From: a virus
Length of the DNA: 54,895 nt
Virus record (IMG/VR): IMGVR_UViG_3300042868_009961
Location: 1 to 54,895 of that record
Direction: 5' to 3' (one strand)
Below, in pieces: positions 30,324-37,670 of this stretch (positions within the stretch are counted from its first letter, which is position 1; each line of letters opens with the position of its first letter). Both the position numbers and the translations under genes were made by a program. Below the pieces are notes generated by a model, which saw only the letters and a list, made by a program, of their open reading frames with translations, had not been told where the DNA came from and did no database searches.

Positions 30324-31048
30324 AATATAAATCAGTAAAAGAATTAAACGATAAAATTATGGAAGCTATAGAAGAAGACGATAATTTCGAAGCATATTTG
30401 TTTAGCAAATATCCAAAGCTTTTTCCATGTGATGAAGATGGACAACTGCTTCCACAAAATCAACGTTGCTGGAATGATTGTCCAATTGGATGGATGAGCA
30501 TTGTCGATTCATTGTTTGGGTGTATTGATGACTATGTGTCGCACCATAAACATACTGAAATTAATCCTAAGCAAAGGCTTCGTCTAAAGTTTCGTCAACT
30601 ATATTGGAAATATGTACGCGATCCAATATATAGAAAGTTCAATCCATATAGAGATTTTGAAAAGCGACTGCCCAAAGGTGCAAAGTTTGCTTCTCCAAGC
30701 AATGAAGAGAGAGAGAAAATTAACAAAACTTTTGCTGCACGTATTCGTAATATTGTAAGTACAATTGATAAAATTCTTTTTAATCGTCTAGATCTTTATA
30801 TTGGAGTCTCTCCACCTTCTGTAACGATAGCTCAATACAAAGAAAAGTTTGGCACTCTACGTGTCTATTATGATGGTGGTAATGATGTTGTAACAGGTAT
30901 GGTTCGTTATGCCGAACATCTTTCTTCACTTACTTGTCAAGATACAGGAAAGCGTGGACAACTATGCAAGCGTGGAATGTGGTATGCTACATTGTGTGAT
31001 GAAGAAGCACAGAAAGAAGGTTATAAGCCTGTAGACGAAGAAATTTAA
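30320..31048 (+). CDS. Phage conserved hypothetical (KFGTLRVYY family)
   Basis: The 242-aa protein contains IAQYKEKFGTLRVYYDGG and LSSLTCQDTGKRGQLCKRGMW followed by TLC, a signature shared by a widespread phage hypothetical family; the cysteines may bind zinc. The start has a conserved YPKLFP and GWMSIVDSLF. Role unknown. Confidence 0.65.
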   Translation: MKYKSVKELNDKIMEAIEEDDNFEAYLFSKYPKLFPCDEDGQLLPQNQRCWNDCPIGWMSIVDSLFGCIDDYVSHHKHTEINPKQRLRLKFRQLYWKYVRDPIYRKFNPYRDFEKRLPKGAKFASPSNEEREKINKTFAARIRNIVSTIDKILFNRLDLYIGVSPPSVTIAQYKEKFGTLRVYYDGGNDVVTGMVRYAEHLSSLTCQDTGKRGQLCKRGMWYATLCDEEAQKEGYKPVDEEI

Positions 31049-31052
31049 CGCC

Positions 31053-31652
31053 ATGGAAAAAAACGCCTTTATAGCAAAAGCAGTAAATGAATTGCTTGAT
31101 GACGGCTTTTCACTAAAGCTTATTATGACAAAAGCCATAGACGGAAAGTATGGCGGATGGTTTGATGATAGTAAAGATCAAAAAGAATTTGTAGTCGCAA
31201 TGAAACGTGACTGTGCATTTGAAATATTTGTGCATGAATATTCTCATTATCTACAATGGAAACATCATCGTAAATTCTTTAATTCAAAGGTAAAAGGTTG
31301 TGACATACTATTCAACTGGCTTGATGGTAAGAGATACTCTAAAAAGATAGTATCTCAGGCAGTAAAGGATGCAATAGAATTGGAATGGCATTGTGAGTGT
31401 ATTGCACTTCAAACTATCAAAAAATATAAACTTGATATTGATGTCGATGCCTACACCCGCGGTGCAAACTGCTATCTCTTCTTTTATCATACTGTTGAAA
31501 AATTAAGATCATGGACTAAAAATAGTAAATCTCCATATTCCAAGTCATCGAGAGAGTTAGCGTCGACAAAACTAGACTCTTTAGATTTTTACTTAGACCC
31601 AAATAACTATAGCGACAAGCTTCGCAAAAGGCACGAAAAAATTTGTAGTTAA
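31053..31652 (+). CDS. Zinc metallopeptidase-like protein
   Basis: The 199-aa protein has H61-E-Y-S-H65 in CAFEIFVHEYSHYLQW, followed by E-rich helices (AIELEWHCECIAL) that could give the third zinc ligand, as in minimal gluzincin-like peptidases. No signal peptide, so it would act in the cytoplasm. Target unknown. Confidence 0.7.
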   Translation: MEKNAFIAKAVNELLDDGFSLKLIMTKAIDGKYGGWFDDSKDQKEFVVAMKRDCAFEIFVHEYSHYLQWKHHRKFFNSKVKGCDILFNWLDGKRYSKKIVSQAVKDAIELEWHCECIALQTIKKYKLDIDVDAYTRGANCYLFFYHTVEKLRSWTKNSKSPYSKSSRELASTKLDSLDFYLDPNNYSDKLRKRHEKICS

Positions 31653-31746
31653 GACTTTCATAAGCACATTATGAAACTGAGGAGGGTATTACTTCTCCTT
31701 GTTTGCTGAGGACAAATAATACTAAAGATAGAAAGGAAACAAAATA

Positions 31747-32160
31747 ATGATGAAAAAACTTGTTTATACAATTATAACCTCATTATTGCTTCTTAGTCAC
31801 GCGCATTCAACATACGCAACACCTAAGAATGCTACAAAAATAAAGGCACGCATTACATACTATTATCCTGAATCTCCATGGTGGAGTAGGGTTGCGTGTC
31901 CTAAAACCAAAACTGCAAAAAGCGGGGTGACAGTTGCTGCTCACCCCGATTTCAAGATGGGAACGAAGTTATTCATTCCCGGTTTGAAAGGAAAAGTAGG
32001 AAATGGGAGTTTCGTCGTCCAAGACCGTGGTTCGGCCGTTACTCGCAAAAGTGCTGCTCGTGGTCGTGGATATGTCTTTGACATCTACGTTCCAAGATCA
32101 TCATACACTCAGCTTGTAAAGTCCACTCCTGCCTGGATGGATGTTTATATTCTGAAGTAA
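31747..32160 (+). CDS. Exported 3D-domain (double-psi beta-barrel) protein
   Basis: The 137-aa protein has a signal peptide (KK, hydrophobic 5-17, likely cut after TYA at residue 24). The mature part matches the 3D domain of MltA/YuiC-type enzymes: ARITYYYPE, VAAHPDFKMGTKLFIPGL, FVVQDRGSAV and YVFDIYVP, with the three conserved aspartates. Such domains bind or cleave peptidoglycan. A Shine-Dalgarno (AAAGGAAAC) precedes it. It could serve lysis or envelope change during infection. Confidence 0.75.
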   Translation: MMKKLVYTIITSLLLLSHAHSTYATPKNATKIKARITYYYPESPWWSRVACPKTKTAKSGVTVAAHPDFKMGTKLFIPGLKGKVGNGSFVVQDRGSAVTRKSAARGRGYVFDIYVPRSSYTQLVKSTPAWMDVYILK

Positions 32161-32184
32161 AAATACACTCAGCAAACAGGTTTG

Positions 32185-32217
32185 GGGATAGTGTGGTCAT
32201 TTGTACTACACTATCCC
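32185..32217 (+). terminator. Hairpin after the 3D-domain gene
   Basis: GGGATAGTGT (32185-32194) pairs perfectly with 32208-32217; a 13-nt loop. No T-run follows, but GC-rich sequence (GGCCTCCC, CCCGGGGCC) continues to 32268, so this 204-base gene-free stretch (32161-32364) holds a termination or RNA-end structure followed by an early promoter. Confidence 0.55.
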
Positions 32218-32308
32218 TGTCCCAGGCCTCCCAAGGGCTAAAAATGCCTAAAATGCCGTCCCGGGGCCGAAAAAAGTGAAAAAAAGTGCATTTTGTTGAA
32301 AAAAGTTG

Positions 32309-32337
32309 TGTACTTTTCGTGGGTTTTATGCTATAAT
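32309..32337 (+). promoter_or_regulatory. Early promoter, copy 2 of the duplicated block
   Basis: TGTACT at 32309-32314, a 17-bp spacer, and TATAAT at 32332-32337, TGC-extended. It is nearly identical to 20793-20849. Upstream AAAAGTGAAAAAAAGTG (32272-32288) is shared with the promoter at 9042. Confidence 0.7.
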
Positions 32338-32364
32338 GACCATGTAAGCAACACCAACCACAAC

Positions 32365-32568
32365 ATGACCAAATCAAAATACTTCATCACCTTTCGCAAC
32401 GAAAACTGCTTCAATAGGGCCTGTGATATGGCATGGTATCTTCTCTTTCCAGACGACATCAACAAGGAAACCCTTGAGATGTCATGGAACGAGGAGTGGT
32501 ACCGCAATCATGCTGTGAGCGAACTTTTCAATAAATTTATCGGGGTTGATGCCTACGAACTGGAATAA
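32365..32568 (+). CDS. Small hypothetical protein under the duplicated promoter
   Basis: A 67-aa acidic protein (FRNENCFNRACDMAWYLLF, then MSWNEEWYRNHAVSELFNKF). ATG 32365 follows the conserved leader GTAAGCAACACCAACCACAAC. Strong promoter and favourable codons suggest high early expression. No family recognised. Confidence 0.6.
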   Translation: MTKSKYFITFRNENCFNRACDMAWYLLFPDDINKETLEMSWNEEWYRNHAVSELFNKFIGVDAYELE

Positions 32569-32614
32569 GGAACACAGATATAATACTCTCCTAACAACAA
32601 AACAAAACAAACAT

Positions 32615-33049
32615 ATGCTAACGCGTGTAAAAGAAATGATTGACGAGTTCAATTCTCGTCCCAATGCTTCCGCTGGCTTTACTGCCAAGGAAGTTTATGA
32701 AGTCGGTAAGACCTTTGGTCTTACTTGTCGTGAAATTGGCCAAACCTTCCTTGGCAAAGACAAGTCGATTGGTTATAGTCGCTATTTGCCGCAAATGCCT
32801 CCCGCTGAGGTTATTGCAGCAGCAATGAAGGCTGGTCCAAAGAAGCGTGGTCGTAAACCAGGTGCTGCAAAAAAGGTTGTTGCTGAAGTAGTGCCAGAGG
32901 TTGTTGAAAAGGCAAATGATGAGATTCCTTCTTCAAGCGAAGGTGGAGAAGTCTTTTGTTGGATCGCATCTCCTCAAGAGATTGCTGAAGAGTTTGAGTC
33001 TCCAGCGCCAGTTAAAGCCAAAAAACCACGTAAAGTAAAGCGTCTCTGA
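32615..33049 (+). CDS. AT-hook protein with a domain shared with the MoxR/CobS ATPase
   Basis: The 144-aa protein has an N-terminal domain (FTAKEVYEVGKTFGLTCREIGQTF) resembling residues near 25-45 of the ATPase at 9107. An AT-hook, KKRGRKPG, follows near residue 73, then an Ala/Val/Pro-rich linker and a basic end (KAKKPRKVKRL). This suggests minor-groove DNA binding in AT-rich DNA. I use ATG 32615; 32546 overlaps the previous gene. A -10-like TATAAT (32579-32584) lies upstream. Confidence 0.65.
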   Translation: MLTRVKEMIDEFNSRPNASAGFTAKEVYEVGKTFGLTCREIGQTFLGKDKSIGYSRYLPQMPPAEVIAAAMKAGPKKRGRKPGAAKKVVAEVVPEVVEKANDEIPSSSEGGEVFCWIASPQEIAEEFESPAPVKAKKPRKVKRL

Positions 33050-33071
33050 TATAATTTGACGTTTCTTAAAA

Positions 33072-33106
33072 ATCCCAGATGGTAATTTTAAATTGCTGTC
33101 TGGGAT
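33072..33106 (+). terminator. Terminator after the AT-hook gene
   Basis: ATCCCAGA (33072-33079) pairs with TCTGGGAT (33099-33106), followed by CTTTCTCTT. A late-like promoter starts nine bases later. Confidence 0.65.
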
Positions 33107-33114
33107 CTTTCTCT

Positions 33115-33122
33115 TATAAATC
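33115..33122 (+). promoter_or_regulatory. Variant late promoter TATAAATC
   Basis: One base off the late consensus at the weakest position. The predicted +1 is ATG 33128, so the mRNA would be leaderless. The context TATAAATCACTATATG parallels the 39983 promoter. Confidence 0.45.
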
Positions 33123-33127
33123 ACTAT

Positions 33128-33490
33128 ATGACAGACACTCATCCTATTCTAGATCGCCTCTATTCAATGTTTTGTGCAAAGGCAGATGTACACACCACTG
33201 ACGTTTTACAAAATCAACTATTTTCAAAGGTGCTCGATTTTGTTGAACGTCAAGATTGTTTTAATAGCATTTCATGGTCTTCAATCGAAAATGGTCATTC
33301 AATCAAAGATGCTGTTTCAGATGTTTATCTCTATATCACTAATGATCGACCACTTCAAGTCAATAAAATTATAGAGTGCGAGTTGTCTGAAAATTATGAC
33401 GCGCTCTCTGAGCGCACAGCAGCTCTTGAAGAGCAAGACAACTATCATTTGAGTTTAATCGTCGCGTTTCGCAAAATTATTTTTGGTTAA
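33128..33490 (+). CDS. Hypothetical protein before gp42
   Basis: A 120-aa protein (ILDRLYSMFCAKADVHTTDV, ISWSSIENGHSIKDAVSDVY) with no recognised family. It directly precedes the dCMP hydroxymethylase gene, one base apart, and probably shares its transcript. Confidence 0.55.
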   Translation: MTDTHPILDRLYSMFCAKADVHTTDVLQNQLFSKVLDFVERQDCFNSISWSSIENGHSIKDAVSDVYLYITNDRPLQVNKIIECELSENYDALSERTAALEEQDNYHLSLIVAFRKIIFG

Positions 33491-33491
33491 T

Positions 33492-34226
33492 ATGACAATA
33501 GAGCAAATACGACAATATTTTGTAGGTCAATACAAAAGCAAAAATTTTGTAGTTGATAAGAGTGGTGTCACTACACTCGAGCTTGTTGGTGCAAGCTTTT
33601 GTGCCAATGAACCAAGTATCTTTGGTGAAATTAACGATGACTATATTCAACGCGAGTTGGAATGGTATCTTTCGCAAAGTCTCTATGTAAAAGACATTCC
33701 TGGTGTTGTTCCTAAAATTTGGCAAGACGTTTCAAGCCGAGACGGCAAAATCAATTCAAATTATGGTTATCTTGTTTTCAACTCTGAAAACTATGCGCAA
33801 TATGAAAATGTGTTAATGGAATTGACTCGCTCACCAAACAGTCGTCGAGCAGTCGCGATCTATACGCGACCGTCTATGCACAGCAATTGGTGTGTAAACG
33901 GAATGAGTGACTTTATTTGCACAAATGCAGTGCAATATATGATTCGTAATGGCATGCTAGAGGTTGTAGTACAGATGCGTAGCAATGATATTTGGGCAGG
34001 TTATCGTAATGACTATGCGTGGCAAAAGTATGTTCAAGACAAACTCGTCTATGATTATAATTGTGGTACCAAAAAAGCCGATAAGATTGTCCCAGGAAAT
34101 ATCATTTGGCAAGTCGGCAGTCTACATGCATACGAAAATCAATATTATTTGATTGATCATTATTCTAAAACTGGAGAATTCTACATTTCTAAAAAAGATT
34201 ATAATATTTTGTATAATAAATCTTAA
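33492..34226 (+). CDS. gp42: dCMP hydroxymethylase gp42
   Basis: gp42 makes hydroxymethyl-dCMP from dCMP and methylene-tetrahydrofolate, the first step toward hydroxymethylcytosine DNA. The 244-aa protein is close to T4 gp42 (246 aa) throughout: VVDKSGVTTLELVGASF, YIQRELEWYLSQSLYVKDIPG, NSNYGYLVF, ARPSM-like TRPSM. The catalytic cysteine is C143 (DFICTN). The specificity residue is D174 in RNDYAW, where thymidylate synthases have Asn, so dCMP rather than dUMP is predicted. I use ATG 33492; a TTG at 33483 precedes it. Confidence 0.95.
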   Translation: MTIEQIRQYFVGQYKSKNFVVDKSGVTTLELVGASFCANEPSIFGEINDDYIQRELEWYLSQSLYVKDIPGVVPKIWQDVSSRDGKINSNYGYLVFNSENYAQYENVLMELTRSPNSRRAVAIYTRPSMHSNWCVNGMSDFICTNAVQYMIRNGMLEVVVQMRSNDIWAGYRNDYAWQKYVQDKLVYDYNCGTKKADKIVPGNIIWQVGSLHAYENQYYLIDHYSKTGEFYISKKDYNILYNKS

Positions 34227-34242
34227 CGACATAGAGTTTGGT

Positions 34243-34250
34243 TATAAATA
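34243..34250 (+). promoter_or_regulatory. Late promoter TATAAATA for the GIY-YIG endonuclease
   Basis: An exact match; the predicted +1 is ATG 34256, so leaderless. TTATAAA (34242-34248) could pair with TTTATAA (34266-34272) around the start codon in read-through RNA, an all-AT seven-pair stem. Confidence 0.6.
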
Positions 34251-34255
34251 CCTAA

Positions 34256-34900
34256 ATGGGATATGTTTATAAATTTACTCACGTCAATACTGGAATGTAT
34301 TATATAGGAAGTCATAATGGAAAAAAGAAAAACTATAGTGGAAGCGGTTTAATTTGGCAAAGAGCAAAATTAAAATACAGTATAGATTCTTTTACTAAAG
34401 AATTGTTATATGAAGGAGATTTTTATAGAGAAGAAGAGGAAAGAATTCTTAAAGAATTAGATGCAGCAAATGATCCGTTATCATATAATATGAAAAATGA
34501 AGCATTAGGTGGTTCATTTCATGGAGAAAAAAATGGAATGTTTGGTAAAAAATTAACTGAAGAACACAAATACAAATGTGGAAATGGATTTAGAGGTAAA
34601 AAAAGACCAGATCATTCAGAAAAAATGAAAGGTGAAAATAATCCAGCATTTGGTAAATCAGAACATGCATATGGTATAATTGAATGGGCAAAAAATAATG
34701 AAGGAAAAACATATGATGAAATACACGGAGAAGAAAAAAGTAAAATTTTAAGAAGTAAATTGTCTAAGAGTCAGCGAGGTAAAAAACATAATTTGGCACA
34801 AAAGCAATGTCCTCATTGTCTATTAGTTGGTAGTGGCCCAAATATGTCACGATACCATTTTAACAATTGTAAAAAATATATTCAAGAACACTCCCTTTGA
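34256..34900 (+). CDS. GIY-YIG homing endonuclease
   Basis: The 214-aa protein opens with the GIY-YIG fold: GYVYKFTHVNTGMYYIGSH, then a conserved Glu in EEERIL. The middle has NUMOD3-like repeats (GEKNGMFGKK, GENNPAFGKS), and the end has a CPHC...H...C zinc finger, as in Seg/F-Tfl-type free-standing enzymes. It is a mobile gene sitting after gene 42; gp42 and neighbours are intact. The GIY motif requires the start at 34256. AT content is above that of its neighbours. Confidence 0.92.
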   Translation: MGYVYKFTHVNTGMYYIGSHNGKKKNYSGSGLIWQRAKLKYSIDSFTKELLYEGDFYREEEERILKELDAANDPLSYNMKNEALGGSFHGEKNGMFGKKLTEEHKYKCGNGFRGKKRPDHSEKMKGENNPAFGKSEHAYGIIEWAKNNEGKTYDEIHGEEKSKILRSKLSKSQRGKKHNLAQKQCPHCLLVGSGPNMSRYHFNNCKKYIQEHSL

Positions 34901-34902
34901 TA

Positions 34903-34930
34903 TTTACAAAGCTTAAAAAACATATATAAT
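34903..34930 (+). promoter_or_regulatory. Early-type promoter with almost no leader
   Basis: TTTACA at 34903-34908, a 16-bp spacer, and TATAAT at 34925-34930. Predicted leader before ATG 34938 is about one base. Confidence 0.65.
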
Positions 34931-34937
34931 AACACAT

Positions 34938-35063
34938 ATGAAACAAACTGGAATTAAAGTACAACAAAGGAAAATTAAGCGTAAAGGCATTCATGCTAAA
35001 AGCAAAACTTCACATCTCAAACAAAGTAAAAACTATAAGAAACTTTCTCGCGGCCAAGGTTAA
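34938..35063 (+). CDS. Conserved very basic small protein
   Basis: A 41-aa protein too short for many gene callers: KVQQRKIKRKGIHAKSKTSH and NYKKLSRGQG. Nearly the same sequence pattern (RK.KRKG.HAK.K.S...K.SKNYKK) occurs in many T4-like environmental phages. Its charge suggests RNA or DNA binding. A well-formed promoter precedes it. Confidence 0.7.
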   Translation: MKQTGIKVQQRKIKRKGIHAKSKTSHLKQSKNYKKLSRGQG

Positions 35064-35068
35064 TAAAC

Positions 35069-35158
35069 ATGAAAAAAAGAAAATCACGCCGCAGCACATG
35101 TTGCAATGAATGTGCAACTAATTGGTCTTGGGTAAAAAGAAATAAATTTGAACAATAA
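35069..35158 (+). CDS. Very small Cys-containing basic protein
   Basis: A 29-aa open frame (MKKRKSRRSTCCNECATNW). The CCNEC cluster could bind zinc. It fills the gap between two conserved genes but has only position and composition as support. Confidence 0.35.
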   Translation: MKKRKSRRSTCCNECATNWSWVKRNKFEQ

Positions 35159-35172
35159 AACTAAATAATAAA

Positions 35173-35523
35173 ATGGAAGAAAAGGAAAGCGTAAAAGTAC
35201 TAAAAGAGTGTATTGAATTAACACATAAAAAAGCGAATGACTATCAAAATCCTCATAGCAGGATTCGTCAAGCAGACTATTATCCACGTGGCGCAGCGAG
35301 TATACTCGATGTAATTCATGCAAAGGTACTGCGCATGTCAAGTGTACTTGAAGCAATGGAAAATGATCCAAATTACACCCCAAACTTTGAAAGTATTGAA
35401 GACAGCGGCAAGGATCTAATTAACTATGGCAGCTTTCTCGTTGCATGGTGTCGTGGTGGAATTGATGGTCAGGACCCGGATCGCGACTTTTTAAATCGTC
35501 GTAAAAAACAAACTGAAGCATGA
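35173..35523 (+). CDS. Nucleotide-modification-associated domain 1 (Nmad1/DUF1599-like) protein
   Basis: The 116-aa protein has KKANDYQNPHSRIRQADYY, then IHAKVLRMSSVLE and SIEDSGKDLINYGSFLVAW, matching the DUF1599 pattern (KxADY...N....DK..R....ED...DL..Y). The family is found with phage DNA base-modification genes. It lies between gp42 and a GT-B glycosyltransferase, which fits such a role. It overlaps the next gene by four bases. Confidence 0.65.
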   Translation: MEEKESVKVLKECIELTHKKANDYQNPHSRIRQADYYPRGAASILDVIHAKVLRMSSVLEAMENDPNYTPNFESIEDSGKDLINYGSFLVAWCRGGIDGQDPDRDFLNRRKKQTEA

Positions 35524-36548
35524 GAATACTAATTACTGGTTGTAATAAAGCACAATGTACATATGACTTTTATCTGCAACAACAATTGCAGGTTGCGATG
35601 TGTCAATATAGTTTGCCACGAGTGCTTCGTGATATGGGTCATACAGTTGATATGCGTCCTACTATTATTGGTGAAAGTTTAGATGAATATGATGAGGTGT
35701 TTGTGTTTTTACACAACCCGGCCGGGTTTGCCGGGTTTGTCTATAACGCGCTTTGGGCAATATCACGTCATCCAAATTGTATTTTTGCTTTTGATGATTG
35801 GCAAACCGATAGTATTTTCTCTGGAATCACTTCGCTGAGCGATCCAACTAAGTTATTTAGAAAATTTGTTGTAGACAGTCATACTAATATTCCAAGTGAT
35901 ATTGAAACGCATGCAGATGTATTTCTTCAAGCAATTGAAAAGATAAAGAGCAAAACAAACAGAATGTGTATGCCCGCCTTTGCTGGTGGTGACCTAAGTC
36001 TATTATTAGACTGGCCAAAAGAATTGCTATTTGGATACAACCCAAATCCATATCACTTAAATCGCCAAGCAACACCGGCTCTCTTTCCTGAGCCAAAACA
36101 GCGAGTGTTTAATTTTGCTGGACTAGTCCAAGACAAGACTAAAAAATGGTTGGCAAAACAGGGAGTAGAATCAACAGATTGGCCTCTAAAGCAATATGGC
36201 TCTCGTAAAGATGGCCAAGACAGAGTTGTTGAAAGCGAAATGATGAATGTCTATGCATCACAATGGGGCATACTTATGCCTGGATATTTCCACGCCGGAT
36301 CTGGATGGTGGAGAGCACGACCTCTACAAATTGCTGACGTAGAGTCAATTCTTATTGGTGAACCTAAAGAAATGATGTTGTATTATCGTGACGAGAGCCT
36401 TGCAAACATTCGAGCATCTGACATCGCGACTCTATCAGACTCTAAATTGACTGAAATTGCTATCGCGCAACGAGAAGCGATTTATCGCAATCATCCGCTC
36501 AATAAAGAAGTCACACGTCAAGAATTAAATGCAGTACTAAATGCATAA
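35520..36548 (+). CDS. GT-B-like glycosyltransferase, candidate hydroxymethylcytosine glucosyltransferase
   Basis: The 342-aa protein starts MRILITGCNKAQ, has EVFVFLHNPAGFAGFVYNAL and IFAFDDWQTDSIFSG in the first half, VFNFAGLVQDKT at the domain switch and GSGWWRARPLQIADVESILIG near the end, where beta-glucosyltransferase of T4 has its RVWET-type sugar-nucleotide site. Spacing and the DSKLTEIAIAQREAIYRN end recall T4 Bgt. With gp42 upstream, glucosylation of hydroxymethylcytosine is a reasonable but untested assignment; a virion or surface glycan role is the alternative. Confidence 0.5.
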   Translation: MRILITGCNKAQCTYDFYLQQQLQVAMCQYSLPRVLRDMGHTVDMRPTIIGESLDEYDEVFVFLHNPAGFAGFVYNALWAISRHPNCIFAFDDWQTDSIFSGITSLSDPTKLFRKFVVDSHTNIPSDIETHADVFLQAIEKIKSKTNRMCMPAFAGGDLSLLLDWPKELLFGYNPNPYHLNRQATPALFPEPKQRVFNFAGLVQDKTKKWLAKQGVESTDWPLKQYGSRKDGQDRVVESEMMNVYASQWGILMPGYFHAGSGWWRARPLQIADVESILIGEPKEMMLYYRDESLANIRASDIATLSDSKLTEIAIAQREAIYRNHPLNKEVTRQELNAVLNA

Positions 36549-36555
36549 TTTCTTG

Positions 36556-36583
36556 TTTACTTTACATAAAAACAATATATAAT
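36556..36583 (+). promoter_or_regulatory. Promoter for uvsX
   Basis: TTTACT at 36556-36561, a 16-bp spacer, and TATAAT at 36578-36583. Unlike other promoters here it leaves a 15-nt leader with a Shine-Dalgarno (AAAGGA, 36589-36594). Confidence 0.6.
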
Positions 36584-36604
36584 ATATCAAAGGAAAAATA
36601 AACT

Positions 36605-37669
36605 ATGTCATCTGTACTTGAAAAATTAAAAAAGAATTGCAGAATTAAAGAAGCTGATGTCCTTGCTGACAGCGACTTTTATTCTGAAAAAGACGTTACA
36701 TCTACATCTGTGCCAATGGTCAACGTTGCTCTAAGTGGCAGTATTGATGGTGGTCTGACGAGTGGTCTTACTGTACTTGCCGGCCCATCAAAGCACTTTA
36801 AGACGAGCTTTGCATTGCTTATGGCAGGTGCATACCTTAAAAAACATACTGACGCGTGCCTTATGTTTTATGACAGCGAATTTGGTTCTCCTCAGCAATA
36901 CTTTGAAAGCTTTGGAATTGACACTTCGCGAGTGCTGCATATTCCAATTAAAAACATTGAAGAACTTAAGTTTGATATTGTTAATCAACTTGAGCAGATG
37001 GATCGCAAAGATAAAGTAATTATTGTTATTGACAGTGTTGGTAACCTTGCAAGTAAGAAGGAATTGGAAGATGCGATGAATGAAAAGAGTGTTGCCGATA
37101 TGACTCGCGCTAAAGCTCTTAAAGGATTGTTTCGTATGGTAACCCCCTACCTGACAATGAAAAACATTCCACTTCTTGCAATCAATCATACCTATCAGAC
37201 TCAAGAAATGTTTAGCAAGGCTGTGGTGAGCGGTGGAACAGGAATTATGTATAGCGCTGACAATGTTTGGATTATTGGCCGTCAGCAAGATAAAGATGGC
37301 ACTGAAATCCAAGGTTATCACTTTATTATTAATGTTGAAAAGTCTCGATTTGTAAAAGAAAAGAGCAAGATTCCAATCAGCGTTAGTTGGGAAGGTGGAG
37401 TTCAAAAATGGAGTGGGTTGCTTGATATTGCGCTTGAAGGCGGTTTCGTAGTCAAGCCTAAAAATGGCTGGTATACTGCATACGATCCAGCGACAAAAAC
37501 TGAACTTACAGGAAACCTTCGCGCAGCACAAACGCTGACAAAAGAATTTTGGGAGACTATCTTTACAAAGACAACATTTGCCTCACATATCAAACAAAAG
37601 TATACAATTGGTCTGCGAGATATGATTGATGGCGGTTCAGACCCAATTGTAGAAGACGAAGAAGTATAA
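36605..37669 (+). CDS. uvsX: UvsX RecA-like recombinase
   Basis: UvsX forms presynaptic filaments for strand exchange and recombination-dependent replication. The 354-aa protein has Walker A GPSKHFKTS at residues 60-68, Walker B VIIVIDSVGNL, the INHTY segment and GGTGIMYSADNVWIIGR, all as in T4 UvsX (391 aa). It is one of few genes here with a plain Shine-Dalgarno. One base separates it from the next gene. Confidence 0.95.
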   Translation: MSSVLEKLKKNCRIKEADVLADSDFYSEKDVTSTSVPMVNVALSGSIDGGLTSGLTVLAGPSKHFKTSFALLMAGAYLKKHTDACLMFYDSEFGSPQQYFESFGIDTSRVLHIPIKNIEELKFDIVNQLEQMDRKDKVIIVIDSVGNLASKKELEDAMNEKSVADMTRAKALKGLFRMVTPYLTMKNIPLLAINHTYQTQEMFSKAVVSGGTGIMYSADNVWIIGRQQDKDGTEIQGYHFIINVEKSRFVKEKSKIPISVSWEGGVQKWSGLLDIALEGGFVVKPKNGWYTAYDPATKTELTGNLRAAQTLTKEFWETIFTKTTFASHIKQKYTIGLRDMIDGGSDPIVEDEEV

Positions 37670-37670
37670 T

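Noticed and set aside
33492-34226. Ordinary thymidylate synthase
   Set aside because: The sequence follows T4 gp42 throughout and has Asp at the position where thymidylate synthases have Asn.
36788-37531. Minus-strand gene opposite uvsX (247 codons)
   Set aside because: It is a shadow frame of a highly conserved gene, has no promoter or family similarity, and all other genes are on the + strand.
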